From the NCBI RefSeq assembly GCF_001552635.1, contig NZ_BCRO01000063.1, positions 1-64,000 on the forward strand: 64,000 nt of DNA, read 5' to 3'. The position numbers and the translations under genes were made by a program. Source of the stretch: Actinomadura hibisca NBRC 15177 (GTDB lineage: Bacteria; Actinomycetota; Actinomycetes; Streptosporangiales; Streptosporangiaceae). The notes beneath the pieces are model-generated. The model had not been told where the DNA came from and made no database searches. It worked only from the letters and a program-made list of their open reading frames with translations. Below, piece after piece: positions 26,273-35,944 of the stretch (position 1 is its first letter; each line of letters opens with the position of its first letter).

Positions 26273-28027
26273 TCACAGCAGGGACGCGCCCCACTCCACC
26301 GTGACCTGGTGCTCGGCGCCGGTCTCGTCGGTGAACGTCAGCGTGCCGCTGCCCGCCGGGTTCAGCAGCGTGGTGCGGAGCTGCACCGTCACCGCGCCGG
26401 AGGAGTTCTCGGCCAGGCCCCCGGCGGTCTGCGACACCTGGAGCTGGTCGGTGGAGGAGGTGACCTTCCAGTCCACCGGTCCGCTGGCGGCGGTGAGGGT
26501 GAGCCGGCCGGGCTTGTTCCAGACCAGCGTCACCTTGGCGGGCGCGACCTGGAGCATGCCCGGCCGCGGCGAGGGCGAGGGCGACTGCTCGGGCAGCGAG
26601 TAGCCCGGCGGCGGCGAGATGCCGGGCCGGGTCGGCGCGGGCGGGGTCGTCTGGCCGGGCTTCGGCGGGGACGGGGTGGTGTTGAGCTGCGGGTCCAGCG
26701 GCGGCGCCGCGCCGTGACGGCCGGACTGCCCCGGCGCGCGCGGGTCGCCGCCGGAGGGGACCAGCGCGTCGGGGGACGGCGGGTTGCTGATCGTAGGGCG
26801 CGGCTTGGCGCCGGGCGGCCACAGCAGCGTCGGCGTGCCCGGCGGCGGACCCATGACCATGACGGCGAGCAGCGCGGCGGCCAGCGCCCCGGCCATGCCC
26901 CCGCCCGCGAACAACCAGCGCCGGGTGTAGGGCGAGGGCACGTCCGGCTGCACCGGCATGCCCTCGGGCGTCAGCTTCCCGCCGCGCGCGACGATGTCGG
27001 CGCGGTGGTCGGCCAGCTCGGGGTCGGCCGCGGTGTGCATGACCCGGTGCCGCAACGCGGCGGGCAGGACGGGCGCGGGCGGCAGCACGAGCAGCGCGGC
27101 GGCCTGGACGCGCCCGCGCCTACGGCACGCGTCACAGCCGTCCCGATGCCGCTCCAGCCGCGCATTCCCGAGCCCACCGCCCCCGGTGGCCGCGCCACGA
27201 TCGGCAGGACCGGCGGAGTCCTGAGTGGGGGCCTGGGGGCCGGTGGTGGAGGAGTGGGATCCGGCGCTTGGGGTGTGGGAGGCCGGGCCGGGTGGGGCGA
27301 AGGGGTGCGGGCCTGCGTCGGGGGCACGGTTTGTTGAGCGGCGGGCGGTCAGTACGGCCACGGCGCGGCGGGAGAGGCCGGTGGGCTTGGCCGTCACCAG
27401 GTCGGGGGCCGCTTCGGGGGTGGGCTCTGTTTTAGGTGCGGTGTGGTCGGCCGCGCAGCTGGCGGCGACGCGGGCCAGCTCCTCGGCGAGGGCGTCACCC
27501 AGCAGGGCGTGGGTCTGGGCCGCCAGGGCGGCGGCGCGGCGGGGCGACACGCCCAGCACGACGCCCAGCTCGGCCGGGCGCAGGCCGTGCCGCGTCACCA
27601 GCAGCAGCACCTCCTGATCGACCGGGGCGAGGCGGGCCATCGCGCCGTGCAGCAGCGTGCGGAGTTCCGGCGGCGGCGGGGTTTCGGTCCGGTCGAGGGC
27701 CGGGAGGGGCGAGAACTCGCCGTCGGGATCCCAGTAGGCGACGTCGGCGCGGCCCCGGCGCAGTGCACGCCGTCGCGCCGCGCCGTACAACCAGGCGCGC
27801 AGGTGCAGGTGGTCGCGCATGCGGGGGGCGCGGCGGGCGGCGTCGATGAAGGTGTCGTGGACGATGTCGGCGGCCGCGCGCGAGTCGGCCGTGACCGACA
27901 GTGCGTAGTCGTAGAGGGACTCAGCGTAGGCGTCGTACAGGTGGCCCAGAGCACGGTCGTCACCGTCGTTCAACCCCTGGACCAACCGGCGGTCAGTCGC
28001 GGAGTCGATGGGGGTCCACCTGGGCAT
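26273..28027 (-). CDS. ECF sigma factor fused to zinc-anti-sigma-like, membrane and extracytoplasmic regions
   Basis: 584 aa from the ATG at 28027 (GGGAG upstream). Residues 1-190 are an ECF sigma factor: region 2 has LYDAYAESLYDYAL, VHDTFIDAARRA and LRAWLYGAARRRALR; region 4 has LAPVDQEVLLLVTRHGLRPAELGVVLG. After a Pro/Thr-rich linker comes an H-x3-C-x2-C zinc-anti-sigma-like motif (HRDGCDAC). A single transmembrane helix (LFAGGGMAGALAAALLAVMV) follows, then a Ser/Pro-rich stalk and an extracytoplasmic Ig-like domain of about 100 aa. The single chain thus joins a sigma factor to the topology of its usual anti-sigma partner. Release by proteolysis is possible but inferred. Confidence 0.85.
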   Translation of the reverse strand: MPRWTPIDSATDRRLVQGLNDGDDRALGHLYDAYAESLYDYALSVTADSRAAADIVHDTFIDAARRAPRMRDHLHLRAWLYGAARRRALRRGRADVAYWDPDGEFSPLPALDRTETPPPPELRTLLHGAMARLAPVDQEVLLLVTRHGLRPAELGVVLGVSPRRAAALAAQTHALLGDALAEELARVAASCAADHTAPKTEPTPEAAPDLVTAKPTGLSRRAVAVLTARRSTNRAPDAGPHPFAPPGPASHTPSAGSHSSTTGPQAPTQDSAGPADRGAATGGGGLGNARLERHRDGCDACRRRGRVQAAALLVLPPAPVLPAALRHRVMHTAADPELADHRADIVARGGKLTPEGMPVQPDVPSPYTRRWLFAGGGMAGALAAALLAVMVMGPPPGTPTLLWPPGAKPRPTISNPPSPDALVPSGGDPRAPGQSGRHGAAPPLDPQLNTTPSPPKPGQTTPPAPTRPGISPPPGYSLPEQSPSPSPRPGMLQVAPAKVTLVWNKPGRLTLTAASGPVDWKVTSSTDQLQVSQTAGGLAENSSGAVTVQLRTTLLNPAGSGTLTFTDETGAEHQVTVEWGASLL

Positions 28028-28170
28028 ACGTGCTCCCGGCACCGGCAAGAGTGGATCGGTCGGGTCGTCCGGACAATTCGGCCCACCCTGCATACACCCA
28101 TGCGCACCGTCCTCACCACTGGGTCACCCGAAAAGGGCGGGAAGGGTGACCCGAAGGTGACGATCCCCTG

Positions 28171-28590
28171 TCAGCGCCAGAACAGGAGTTTGGCGGTGCC
28201 CGCGACCGTGCCGGCGGTCGTGCCGTGCTGGACGACCTGCACCCGCAACCGCCAGCCCGCGCCGATGGTGTCGGCGGGCACCGAGTACAGCAGCGCGCTC
28301 TCGCCGGACGCGGCGGTGAACTCCTGCACGGGGCCCGAGGCGAAGTTCGCGGTGTCGGCGGCGTCGACCTCCACCGAGCGGATCTGGCCGCGCGTCCCGG
28401 CGGGCAGGCCGCGCAGCGCGAGCCCCACCGTCAGGGCGTACCGGGCGGGCCCATTGAGGATGCTGGGCCCGCCCTCGTCGACGTGCTGGCCGGCGGCGTC
28501 GGCGTACTCGCGGTCCCAGACGACCGTGGTCCACTCCCCCGGCGGCAGCGGCTGGGGCCCGGTGGTGCCCACCGAGACGTAGTCGGGCAC
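28171..28590 (-). CDS. Hypothetical beta-rich protein (139 aa)
   Basis: GTG start with AGGAG upstream. Sequence such as WTTVVWDREYAD, YALTVGLALRGLPAG, IRSVEVDAADTA and LRVQVVQHG suggests a beta-sandwich. No signal peptide and no catalytic residues are recognised. It lies 11 nt after the acyl-CoA ligase gene on the same strand and could be co-transcribed. Its role is unknown. Confidence 0.65.
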   Translation of the reverse strand: MPDYVSVGTTGPQPLPPGEWTTVVWDREYADAAGQHVDEGGPSILNGPARYALTVGLALRGLPAGTRGQIRSVEVDAADTANFASGPVQEFTAASGESALLYSVPADTIGAGWRLRVQVVQHGTTAGTVAGTAKLLFWR

Positions 28591-28601
28591 GGCGACTCCT
28601 C

Positions 28602-30224
<1,623 letters not shown>

Positions 30225-30368
30225 GGCGCACCTCCGGGTCGGCGTATCCAGAACCGGATTCTTGCCGGTGAACGTACGGTTTGTCAGCATCCGCCGACCA
30301 CCGATATGCCCGGCCGTCCACGCTGCGCCTTCTGCGCGTGAGCCGGTCCGGCCGACCCGGGACGCGGC

Positions 30369-30443
30369 GGGACGGGACAGGGCGGGACGGGACAGGGCGG
30401 GATGAGACAGGGCGGGATGAGACAGAGCGGGATGAGACAGAGC
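30369..30443. repeat. Five tandem 15-bp repeats
   Basis: Five head-to-tail units with consensus GGGAYGRGACAGRGC, no spacers, the first two and the last two being identical pairs. They lie between the start of the acyl-CoA ligase and the stop of the SigE-like gene, so they are intergenic, upstream of the ligase promoter. This is a minisatellite-like (VNTR) array that could vary in copy number. Confidence 0.9.
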
Positions 30444-30487
30444 GCGGCGGGACGCGGAAGAGGGCGAGGCCGGGGGCGGGACGGGCG

Positions 30488-31018
30488 TCAGGAGGGTTGT
30501 GGGGGTACCGAGGGGAAGTCCGCGCCCAGGCCCGCGTCGTCGCGGAGTCTCGCCACGGCTCGGGAGACCGTGCTCTTCACCGTGCCCACGCTGATGCCGA
30601 GCACTTCGGCGATCTCGCTCTCCGGCATGTCCTCGTAGTAGCGCAACATCACCGCCAGGCGCTGGCGTTCGGGCAGCCGGCGCAGGGCGCGGCCCAGGGC
30701 GTCGTGCATCCCGCTGCGGTCGGTGTGGTCCTCCACCGGGCTGTCGGGCAGCTCGTCGGTGGGGTAGACGTCCAGCTTGCGGCGGCGCCACCAGGAGATC
30801 TGCGTGTTGACCATGGCGCGGCGCACGTAGCCGTCCACGGCGGCACGGTCGTTGATGCGGTCCCAGGCCAGGTAGGTCTTGGCCAGCGCGGCCTGGAGGA
30901 GGTCCTCGGCCTCGGCACGGTCGCCGGTGAGCTGGAGGGCGGCGCGCATCAGCACGCGCTGGCGGTCGGTGACGTACGCGCGGAACTCCTCGTGCCGCGT
31001 GTCGTTCAAGAGGACCAC
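30488..31018 (-). CDS. SigE-family ECF RNA polymerase sigma factor
   Basis: About 176 aa from the GTG at 31018; an earlier GTG at 31099 exists but the added 27 residues are low-complexity. Region 2: FRAYVTDRQRVLMRAALQLTGDRAEAEDLLQAALAK, then WDRI...YVRRAMVNT. Region 4: LPERQRLAVMLRYYEDMPESEIAEVLGISVGTVKS. No anti-sigma gene is adjacent on this strand. Two direct TTGACCC repeats upstream (minus strand) may be part of an autoregulated promoter. Confidence 0.88.
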   Translation of the reverse strand: MVLLNDTRHEEFRAYVTDRQRVLMRAALQLTGDRAEAEDLLQAALAKTYLAWDRINDRAAVDGYVRRAMVNTQISWWRRRKLDVYPTDELPDSPVEDHTDRSGMHDALGRALRRLPERQRLAVMLRYYEDMPESEIAEVLGISVGTVKSTVSRAVARLRDDAGLGADFPSVPPQPS

Positions 31019-31114
31019 CGAACCAGGGGTTGCGGGCCCCCGCGGAGCCGAACGTGCCGGAACGCGGGCGTGCGCACCCGGCCCTTCCGACGATCCCACG
31101 GGGACCGTAATTCT

Positions 31115-31144
31115 GGGTCAACTCAAAAGACATATTCGGGTCAA
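31115..31144 (-). promoter_or_regulatory. Paired TTGACCC repeats upstream of the SigE-like gene
   Basis: Read on the minus strand, TTGACCC occurs twice with starts 23 bp apart (forward 31115-31121 and 31138-31144), with an A/T-rich stretch between. They lie about 100-125 bp before the chosen start codon. They could be -35 elements or regulator half-sites. Confidence 0.35.
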
Positions 31145-31288
31145 CCAGGGGAGGTTGCTCCTCCCGGGTGGAACGATCCTCCACCCTCTTCTGACTTATC
31201 CCGACAAATCCATCGACAGCGGGAGGGGTGCGCATGACTCTTGACTCACTGTCCTAACAACCGTGACCCTGACCGCAGGAGTGCCGCC

Positions 31289-32260
31289 ATGCCGTTGCAC
31301 CGCCGCCGCGCCGAGCGCCGCCGCCTCCGGGAGGCCGTCCTCGGGAGCGAACCGCGGCAGCCCGCGCCCCCGGTCGCCGGAACGCCCTCACTGCGCGTCC
31401 TGACCGGACTCGTCCTGGACGCCAGCCCGCACCTGCTGGTCGTGCGGACGCCCGCCGGCGAGGCGCGGCTGCCGATGACCGGCGCCACCACGGTCTGGCA
31501 CGGCGGGCGCGGGGGCCTCGCCGCGCTGCGGCCGGGGCGCGAGGTGGTCGTGCGGGTGGGCGGCGACGGCCTGGCCGCCGAACGCGTCTGGGTGGACGCC
31601 GGGCGGGTGACCGGCACGATCCTGGCGTGCGGGCGGGACACCGTGGAGGTGGACATGGGACCGCACCGCGGGAGGGCCCATGTGGTGATCCCGCCGCACG
31701 CCCTCGGCGCGGTGCTGGTCCGGCACCCCCGGATGGAGCCGGGCTACCTGTTCGACGTGATCTGCGTGCGCTCGCCCGACGGGCCGCGCGCCGTCCGCCC
31801 GGGGACCTCCCAGCCCGGCCACCGCGCCGACCAGATGGCCGACGCCGCGCTCCCCGGCCACGTCGGCGGGCCTGCCGGGCCCGCCGGCGGGCCGTCGCGC
31901 GGCACCGCCACCTGGTTCGGCGGCGGGGAGTACGGGATGGCCTATCCGGCGGTCGATCCCGAGGGCCAGGCCGGGGGATGCGCGGACGCCCCGGCCGGGT
32001 GCGTGCGCCTGCCGCTGCTGTCGCTGGGCAGCGACGTCGCGGTGCGCAACGAGTGCACCGGCCGCGCCGCCACCGTCCCCGTGGTCGAGTGCGGCTGCGT
32101 GGCGGCCCGCTACTGCGACCGCTGCGTGGAGTGCGGCGTGTCGCCCCGGGGCCGCGTCGCCGAGCTGTCGGCGGCGGTGTTCGTCGGACTCGGCGGCGAC
32201 CTGGAGAACGGCTGTTTCAACGCCACCGTCCAGCCTGCGATGGGAGACGCGCGATGGTGA
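31289..32260 (+). CDS. Hypothetical protein with Cys-rich C-terminus
   Basis: 323 aa from the ATG at 31289 (GCAGGA upstream). Residues 1-170 are a beta-rich region with two similar OB-like segments (LRVLTGLVLDASPHLLVVRTP and VTGTILACGRDTVEVDMG). The C-terminal third has WFGGGEYGMAYP, then a Cys cluster (ECGCVAARYCDRCVECG) that may bind a metal. It overlaps the MauE-like gene by 7 nt, so the two proteins probably work together. I do not recognise a family. Confidence 0.7.
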   Translation: MPLHRRRAERRRLREAVLGSEPRQPAPPVAGTPSLRVLTGLVLDASPHLLVVRTPAGEARLPMTGATTVWHGGRGGLAALRPGREVVVRVGGDGLAAERVWVDAGRVTGTILACGRDTVEVDMGPHRGRAHVVIPPHALGAVLVRHPRMEPGYLFDVICVRSPDGPRAVRPGTSQPGHRADQMADAALPGHVGGPAGPAGGPSRGTATWFGGGEYGMAYPAVDPEGQAGGCADAPAGCVRLPLLSLGSDVAVRNECTGRAATVPVVECGCVAARYCDRCVECGVSPRGRVAELSAAVFVGLGGDLENGCFNATVQPAMGDARW

Positions 32261-33153
32261 CCGTCGTCCAGAACGCCCAGGTGCTGCTGCTGGCGGCCGT
32301 GCTGCTGGCCGCCTGCCTGGCCAAGCTCGCGGTGCGCGCGCCCGCCGAGGCCGACCACGTGCACGGCGTCCCGCTGCCGGCCGGGGCGCGGCAGGCGACG
32401 GTGTTGCGGAACTCCCGGTCGGCCGGTGTGGGGCTGGGCGTCATGGAGGGCGTGCTCGGGCTGGCGCTGCTGGTGACCTCGCACGTGTCGGTGCGGATCG
32501 CGACGGCGGTGGGGTTCGCGGTGGCGACCTGGGCGGTCAGCGAGCTGCGCGCCCACCGGCCGGACGCCGGATGCGGCTGCTTCGGCGGGCTGAGCACCAA
32601 GCCGGTGGGGCGGCGCACGGTGGCGCGGGCGATGTTGCTCACCGCGGCCGCGGTGGCGTCGTTGTGGGCGCCGTACGCGGGCCTGGACGTGCTGCGCTTC
32701 GACCAGGCGCGGGTCGGGCTGGCGCTGGTGCTGGCGGTGGAACTGGCGCTGTTCGCGGCGCTGTCGCCGGAACTGGCGACGCTGTTCGGGCGGCACGCGC
32801 GGCCGCGGACGTCCTGCGCACGGCGGCGCAGCCCGCTGGCCGAGACGTACGCGACGCTGCGCGACAGCCGGGCCTGGGCGCGGCACGAGAACGCGGTCAC
32901 CAGCGCGGTCCCGGTGGACGTGTGGCGGGAAGGCTGCTGGCGGTTCCTGGTCTTCCCGGGGCGACGGGGCGAGCAGGCGCTGGAGATCGTCTTCGCGGTC
33001 TCCACGGCCGAGCGCGACCGCGAGGTCCGGGCCGCCGTGGTGGACGCCGGAGTGGAGCTCGGGGCGGGGGCTGGAACGGGGGCCGACCATGACGTCCCCC
33101 GCGCCGGTGACGATCCGGAGACGCGGACGTCGTTGGCCTCTGCGGCTCTCTAG
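32254..33153 (+). CDS. MauE-like DoxX-fold membrane protein
   Basis: About 299 aa. Four or five helices lie in the first 175 residues, with the MauE/DoxX-like pattern (VLLAACLAKLAV, GVMEGVLGLALLV, CGCFGGLSTKPVGRRTVARAMLL). The CGCFG motif is the redox-associated cysteine pair common in MauE homologues, which support disulfide chemistry of exported or amine-oxidising proteins. The C-terminal 110 residues are soluble. It is coupled to the preceding Cys-rich protein. Confidence 0.75.
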   Translation: MVTVVQNAQVLLLAAVLLAACLAKLAVRAPAEADHVHGVPLPAGARQATVLRNSRSAGVGLGVMEGVLGLALLVTSHVSVRIATAVGFAVATWAVSELRAHRPDAGCGCFGGLSTKPVGRRTVARAMLLTAAAVASLWAPYAGLDVLRFDQARVGLALVLAVELALFAALSPELATLFGRHARPRTSCARRRSPLAETYATLRDSRAWARHENAVTSAVPVDVWREGCWRFLVFPGRRGEQALEIVFAVSTAERDREVRAAVVDAGVELGAGAGTGADHDVPRAGDDPETRTSLASAAL

Positions 33154-33597
33154 AGCTCGCTATCGCCCTTGTTAGAGGGCTGTAGAGAGGTCCTGCTCCG
33201 GCAGATGTCCCGGCCTGCCGGACAGGTTCCATGGCGAAACCTACGTCCGTCTAGCGTGCAGGCAAGACAGCTTGATACAACGCCAGAGCGCGTGGCCGAT
33301 CAGAGAATCTATGGCTTTCTAAGCTCACTACTAGAAAGCCGTAGATTTGCTTAGCGCGGCGACCGCCCTGATCTGGCCTGCACTGATGCCAGCCATTGAG
33401 CTTTATATGTCTCTCTTCAGTTGACACTAGAAACGGTTAGCGACCGGTAGCGGCCCTCGTTCGAGCAGGTCTGGAGCGGCTCCAGAGCCGATCCGGGACC
33501 GGCTTCTCGACGTTCGCCGAGGCCGGGTCGAGCAGGAGCGGCGGGACCGCGCGGCCTGGGTGGCCGCGGGTGGGCTCCGTCGCCCGGAATCAGGTGC
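33154..33597. other. Low-GC intergenic region with an imperfect inverted repeat
   Basis: No gene in 444 nt, and the GC content falls well below the flanks. An inverted repeat at 33307-33346 has 15-bp arms with one mismatch (left ATCTATGGCTTTCTA; complement of the right arm ATCTACGGCTTTCTA) and a 10-nt centre. The words ATCTACGG and CTTTCTA recur within the 5' part of the neighbouring ATPase gene near 34828-34846. Confidence 0.5.
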
Positions 33598-34923
33598 TCA
33601 CACGGGCTGCGCCCGCAGGAAGCGGCCGAAGTGCGGGACGGTGAAGGCCACCAGGCCGCGTTCCGCGCTGTAGATCAGTCCTTTCTTGATCAGGCCGTCG
33701 CGGGCGGGCGACAGGCTGGAGGGTTTGCGGCCCAGCTCATCGGCGACCGCGCTGGTGGGGACCGGGTCGTCGCCCAGGGCCGCCATCGCCCGCATGTAGT
33801 CGCGCTCGGCCGGGGTGGCGCGCTCGTAGCGGCTGCCGAAGAAGCCCACCGCCAGCTCGCTCTCGGCCTCGGGCGCGGCCACCTTGATGTCGTCGACGGT
33901 GATCGGGCTGTCGGGGGCCACGTCCCAGACGACCTTGGCGTACGCCTGCACGAAGTAGGGGTAGCCGTCGGCCGCGCTGTAGAGGGCGTCCAGCGCCTCG
34001 GGGGTGAAGGTCACCTCCTCGCGCTCGGCGGGGGCCAGCAGCGCCACGTCGGCGGACTCGCGGTCCAGGCGGTCGATGCGGGCGTAGCGGAACAGGCGCT
34101 CGGAGTAGGACTTGCTCGCCGACAACACCGCGGGCAGGTGCGGCAGGCCCGCGCCGACCACGATCAGCGGGCCGCCGCTCTGGGACAGCTCGTGGCAGGC
34201 CGCGCACAGCGCCGAGACGTCGTCGGCCGGGATGTCCTGCATCTCGTCGACGAACAGCGCGATGCCCACGCCCACGTCGGTGGCGACCGAGGCGGCGTCC
34301 GACAGCAGCTCGGTCAGGTCGATCTCCAGGTCGCCGGAGTCGGCGCGGCCCCGCGCGGCGGGCACGTCGATGCCGGGCTGCCAGCGGTGCACCCGGGCCC
34401 GGCCCTTAGCGTCCTCCTCGGGGCCCGCCTGGGCGAACGCCTTCAGCACGCCGAGGAAGCCCTCGATGCGGTCGGGCGCGCGGTGCCGGGGCGCCAGCTC
34501 GCGCACGGCCATGTGCAGCGCCGAGGCGATCGGGCGGCGGATCGACTGGTCGGGCCGGGCCTCGATCTTGCCGGTGCCCCACAACCGCTGGATGGCCATC
34601 GAGCGGAAGGAGTTGAGCAGCACGGTCTTGCCGACGCCGCGCAGCCCGGTGATGATCATGCTGCGCTCGGGGCGGCCGCGCGCCACGCGTTCGAGCACGA
34701 TCTCGAACTGCTTCAGCTCGCGGTCGCGGCCGGCGAGCTCAGGGGGGCGCTGCCCGGCGCCCGGGGCATAGGGATTGCGCACGGGGTCCACGGTCTCGGA
34801 CTCTATGAGCCGGTATAGCTGCGGCCGTAGATTTCCGTAGAAAGCACTGTGGCGTGTCGCGGGCGCGACCCTGCGCCCGCAGCGCGCCGCCCCCAGCGCC
34901 GCGCGTTCCACCGTGGCCACCAT
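33598..34923 (-). CDS. AAA/ORC-like ATPase under a LexA box
   Basis: 441 aa. The ATG at 34923 is chosen for its strong GGGGAGG ribosome-binding site; a GTG at 34791 (VDPVRNPYAPG) is an alternative that matches the usual family start. The ATPase core is ELAGRDRELKQFE, Walker A GLRGVGKTVLL, Walker B GIALFVDEMQDI and sensor GGPLIVVGAGLPHLP. A C-terminal winged-helix domain ends the protein (VADELGRKPSSLSPARDGLIKKGLIY). It resembles archaeal-type ATPases of actinomycetes linked to DNA or stress responses. A perfect SOS box lies 36 bp upstream of the 34923 start. Confidence 0.82.
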   Translation of the reverse strand: MVATVERAALGAARCGRRVAPATRHSAFYGNLRPQLYRLIESETVDPVRNPYAPGAGQRPPELAGRDRELKQFEIVLERVARGRPERSMIITGLRGVGKTVLLNSFRSMAIQRLWGTGKIEARPDQSIRRPIASALHMAVRELAPRHRAPDRIEGFLGVLKAFAQAGPEEDAKGRARVHRWQPGIDVPAARGRADSGDLEIDLTELLSDAASVATDVGVGIALFVDEMQDIPADDVSALCAACHELSQSGGPLIVVGAGLPHLPAVLSASKSYSERLFRYARIDRLDRESADVALLAPAEREEVTFTPEALDALYSAADGYPYFVQAYAKVVWDVAPDSPITVDDIKVAAPEAESELAVGFFGSRYERATPAERDYMRAMAALGDDPVPTSAVADELGRKPSSLSPARDGLIKKGLIYSAERGLVAFTVPHFGRFLRAQPV

Positions 34924-34958
34924 GCCGCCTCCCCAGGCGAGCGTGCTCGAATAGGCAG

Positions 34959-34974
34959 TCGAACCTCTGTTCGA
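34959..34974. promoter_or_regulatory. LexA (SOS) box
   Basis: TCGAAC-CTCT-GTTCGA, an exact match to the actinobacterial/Gram-positive LexA consensus TCGAAC-N4-GTTCGA. The dyad extends to AGTCGAAC/GTTCGACT with further complementary flanks (CGAATAG/CTATTCG). A second TTCGAA lies at about 34978. It sits directly upstream of the AAA ATPase gene on the minus strand. Confidence 0.8.
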
Positions 34975-35032
34975 CTATTCGAACACACTAGCGCACGGGG
35001 TAACGCCCGTCACCCCGTTCCCGGGCAATGAA

Positions 35033-35076
35033 ACGGCCATGGAACGCCACCCGTGAGGGCAGCGGTCCATGGCCGT
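35033..35076. terminator. Terminator hairpin after wrbA
   Basis: Perfect 11-bp arms ACGGCCATGGA / TCCATGGCCGT with a 22-nt loop. It begins 14 nt past the wrbA stop on the minus strand. Confidence 0.65.
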
Positions 35077-35089
35077 CGGGTGAACAACC

Positions 35090-35728
35090 TCAGGCGGAGG
35101 CGCCGAGGGCCTGCTGGCCCGCCCGGAACGCCCGCGCAACCTCGACCATGCGGGTGACCTGGAACGACACCGCGTCCAGCTCGACCTCGCCGGGCATGGT
35201 CTCGCCGTTGTTGGAGGTGTGGCTGGTGCCGTAGGGGTTGCCCATCTGGAACTGGACGGGGTCGGCGTAGCCGGGCGGCACGACGATCGCCCCCCAGTGG
35301 TAGAAGGTGTTGTTGATCGCCAGGATCGTGGACTCCTGGCCGCCGTGCGCGGTGGCGGTCGAGGTGAACGAGCCGGCGATCTTGTCGACCAGCCGGCCCT
35401 GCGCCCACAACCCGCCGGCGGTGTCGATGAACTGCTTGAGCTGCGCGGCCGGCAGCCCGAAGCGGGTGGGCGAGCCGAACAGGATGACGTCGGCCCACTC
35501 CAGGTCGTCCAGGGTGGCCTCGGTGACGTTCTGGGTGGCGGCGTGGTGGGCGGCCCAGCCCTGGTTGGAGGCGATGGCCTCCTCGGGCGCCAGCTCGCGG
35601 ACCTTGCGCAGCCGCACCTCGGCGCCGGCCTTCTCGGCGGCGGTGACGGCGGCCTTGGCGAGCTGGAACACCGTCCCGGTCGACGAGTAGTAGATGACGG
35701 CGACCTTGATCGGACGGTCGAAAGCCAT
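35090..35728 (-). CDS. wrbA: NAD(P)H:quinone oxidoreductase, WrbA type (flavodoxin-like)
   Basis: 212 aa. Flavodoxin fold with the FMN phosphate loop YYSSTGTVFQLAKA at residues about 13-26. The WrbA-specific SPTRFGLPAAQLKQFIDTAGGLW and SFTSTATAHGGQESTI follow. The C-terminus has YGTSHTSNNGE. It reduces quinones by two electrons with NAD(P)H and protects against oxidative stress, typically as a tetramer. It is transcribed alone and ends in a hairpin. Confidence 0.93.
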   Translation of the reverse strand: MAFDRPIKVAVIYYSSTGTVFQLAKAAVTAAEKAGAEVRLRKVRELAPEEAIASNQGWAAHHAATQNVTEATLDDLEWADVILFGSPTRFGLPAAQLKQFIDTAGGLWAQGRLVDKIAGSFTSTATAHGGQESTILAINNTFYHWGAIVVPPGYADPVQFQMGNPYGTSHTSNNGETMPGEVELDAVSFQVTRMVEVARAFRAGQQALGASA

Positions 35729-35944
35729 GGTGTCCCCCTGTTCGAGCAGTGCCGCCCGCGTCGTTGCGGACGGGATGGTGCTAGGTGTCGTCGGTGAGCG
35801 CCCCGGACGTGGCCGCCGGCGTGCACGGCTCGGCCCGGGGTCGCGCGGTTCCGGGGGGCCGCTCCCCTACGCGGCCCCCAGGACGGGCACACCCTCTTAC
35901 GGGCGGGCCCGTCCCCCGTCGGGCCCGGCCCCCGGGCCCCGCGA

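Noticed and set aside
30281..31237. Plus-strand frame reading through the 15-bp repeats as a tandem-repeat protein
   Set aside because: The repeat translation is low-complexity and the frame lies opposite the SigE-like gene; no ribosome-binding site.
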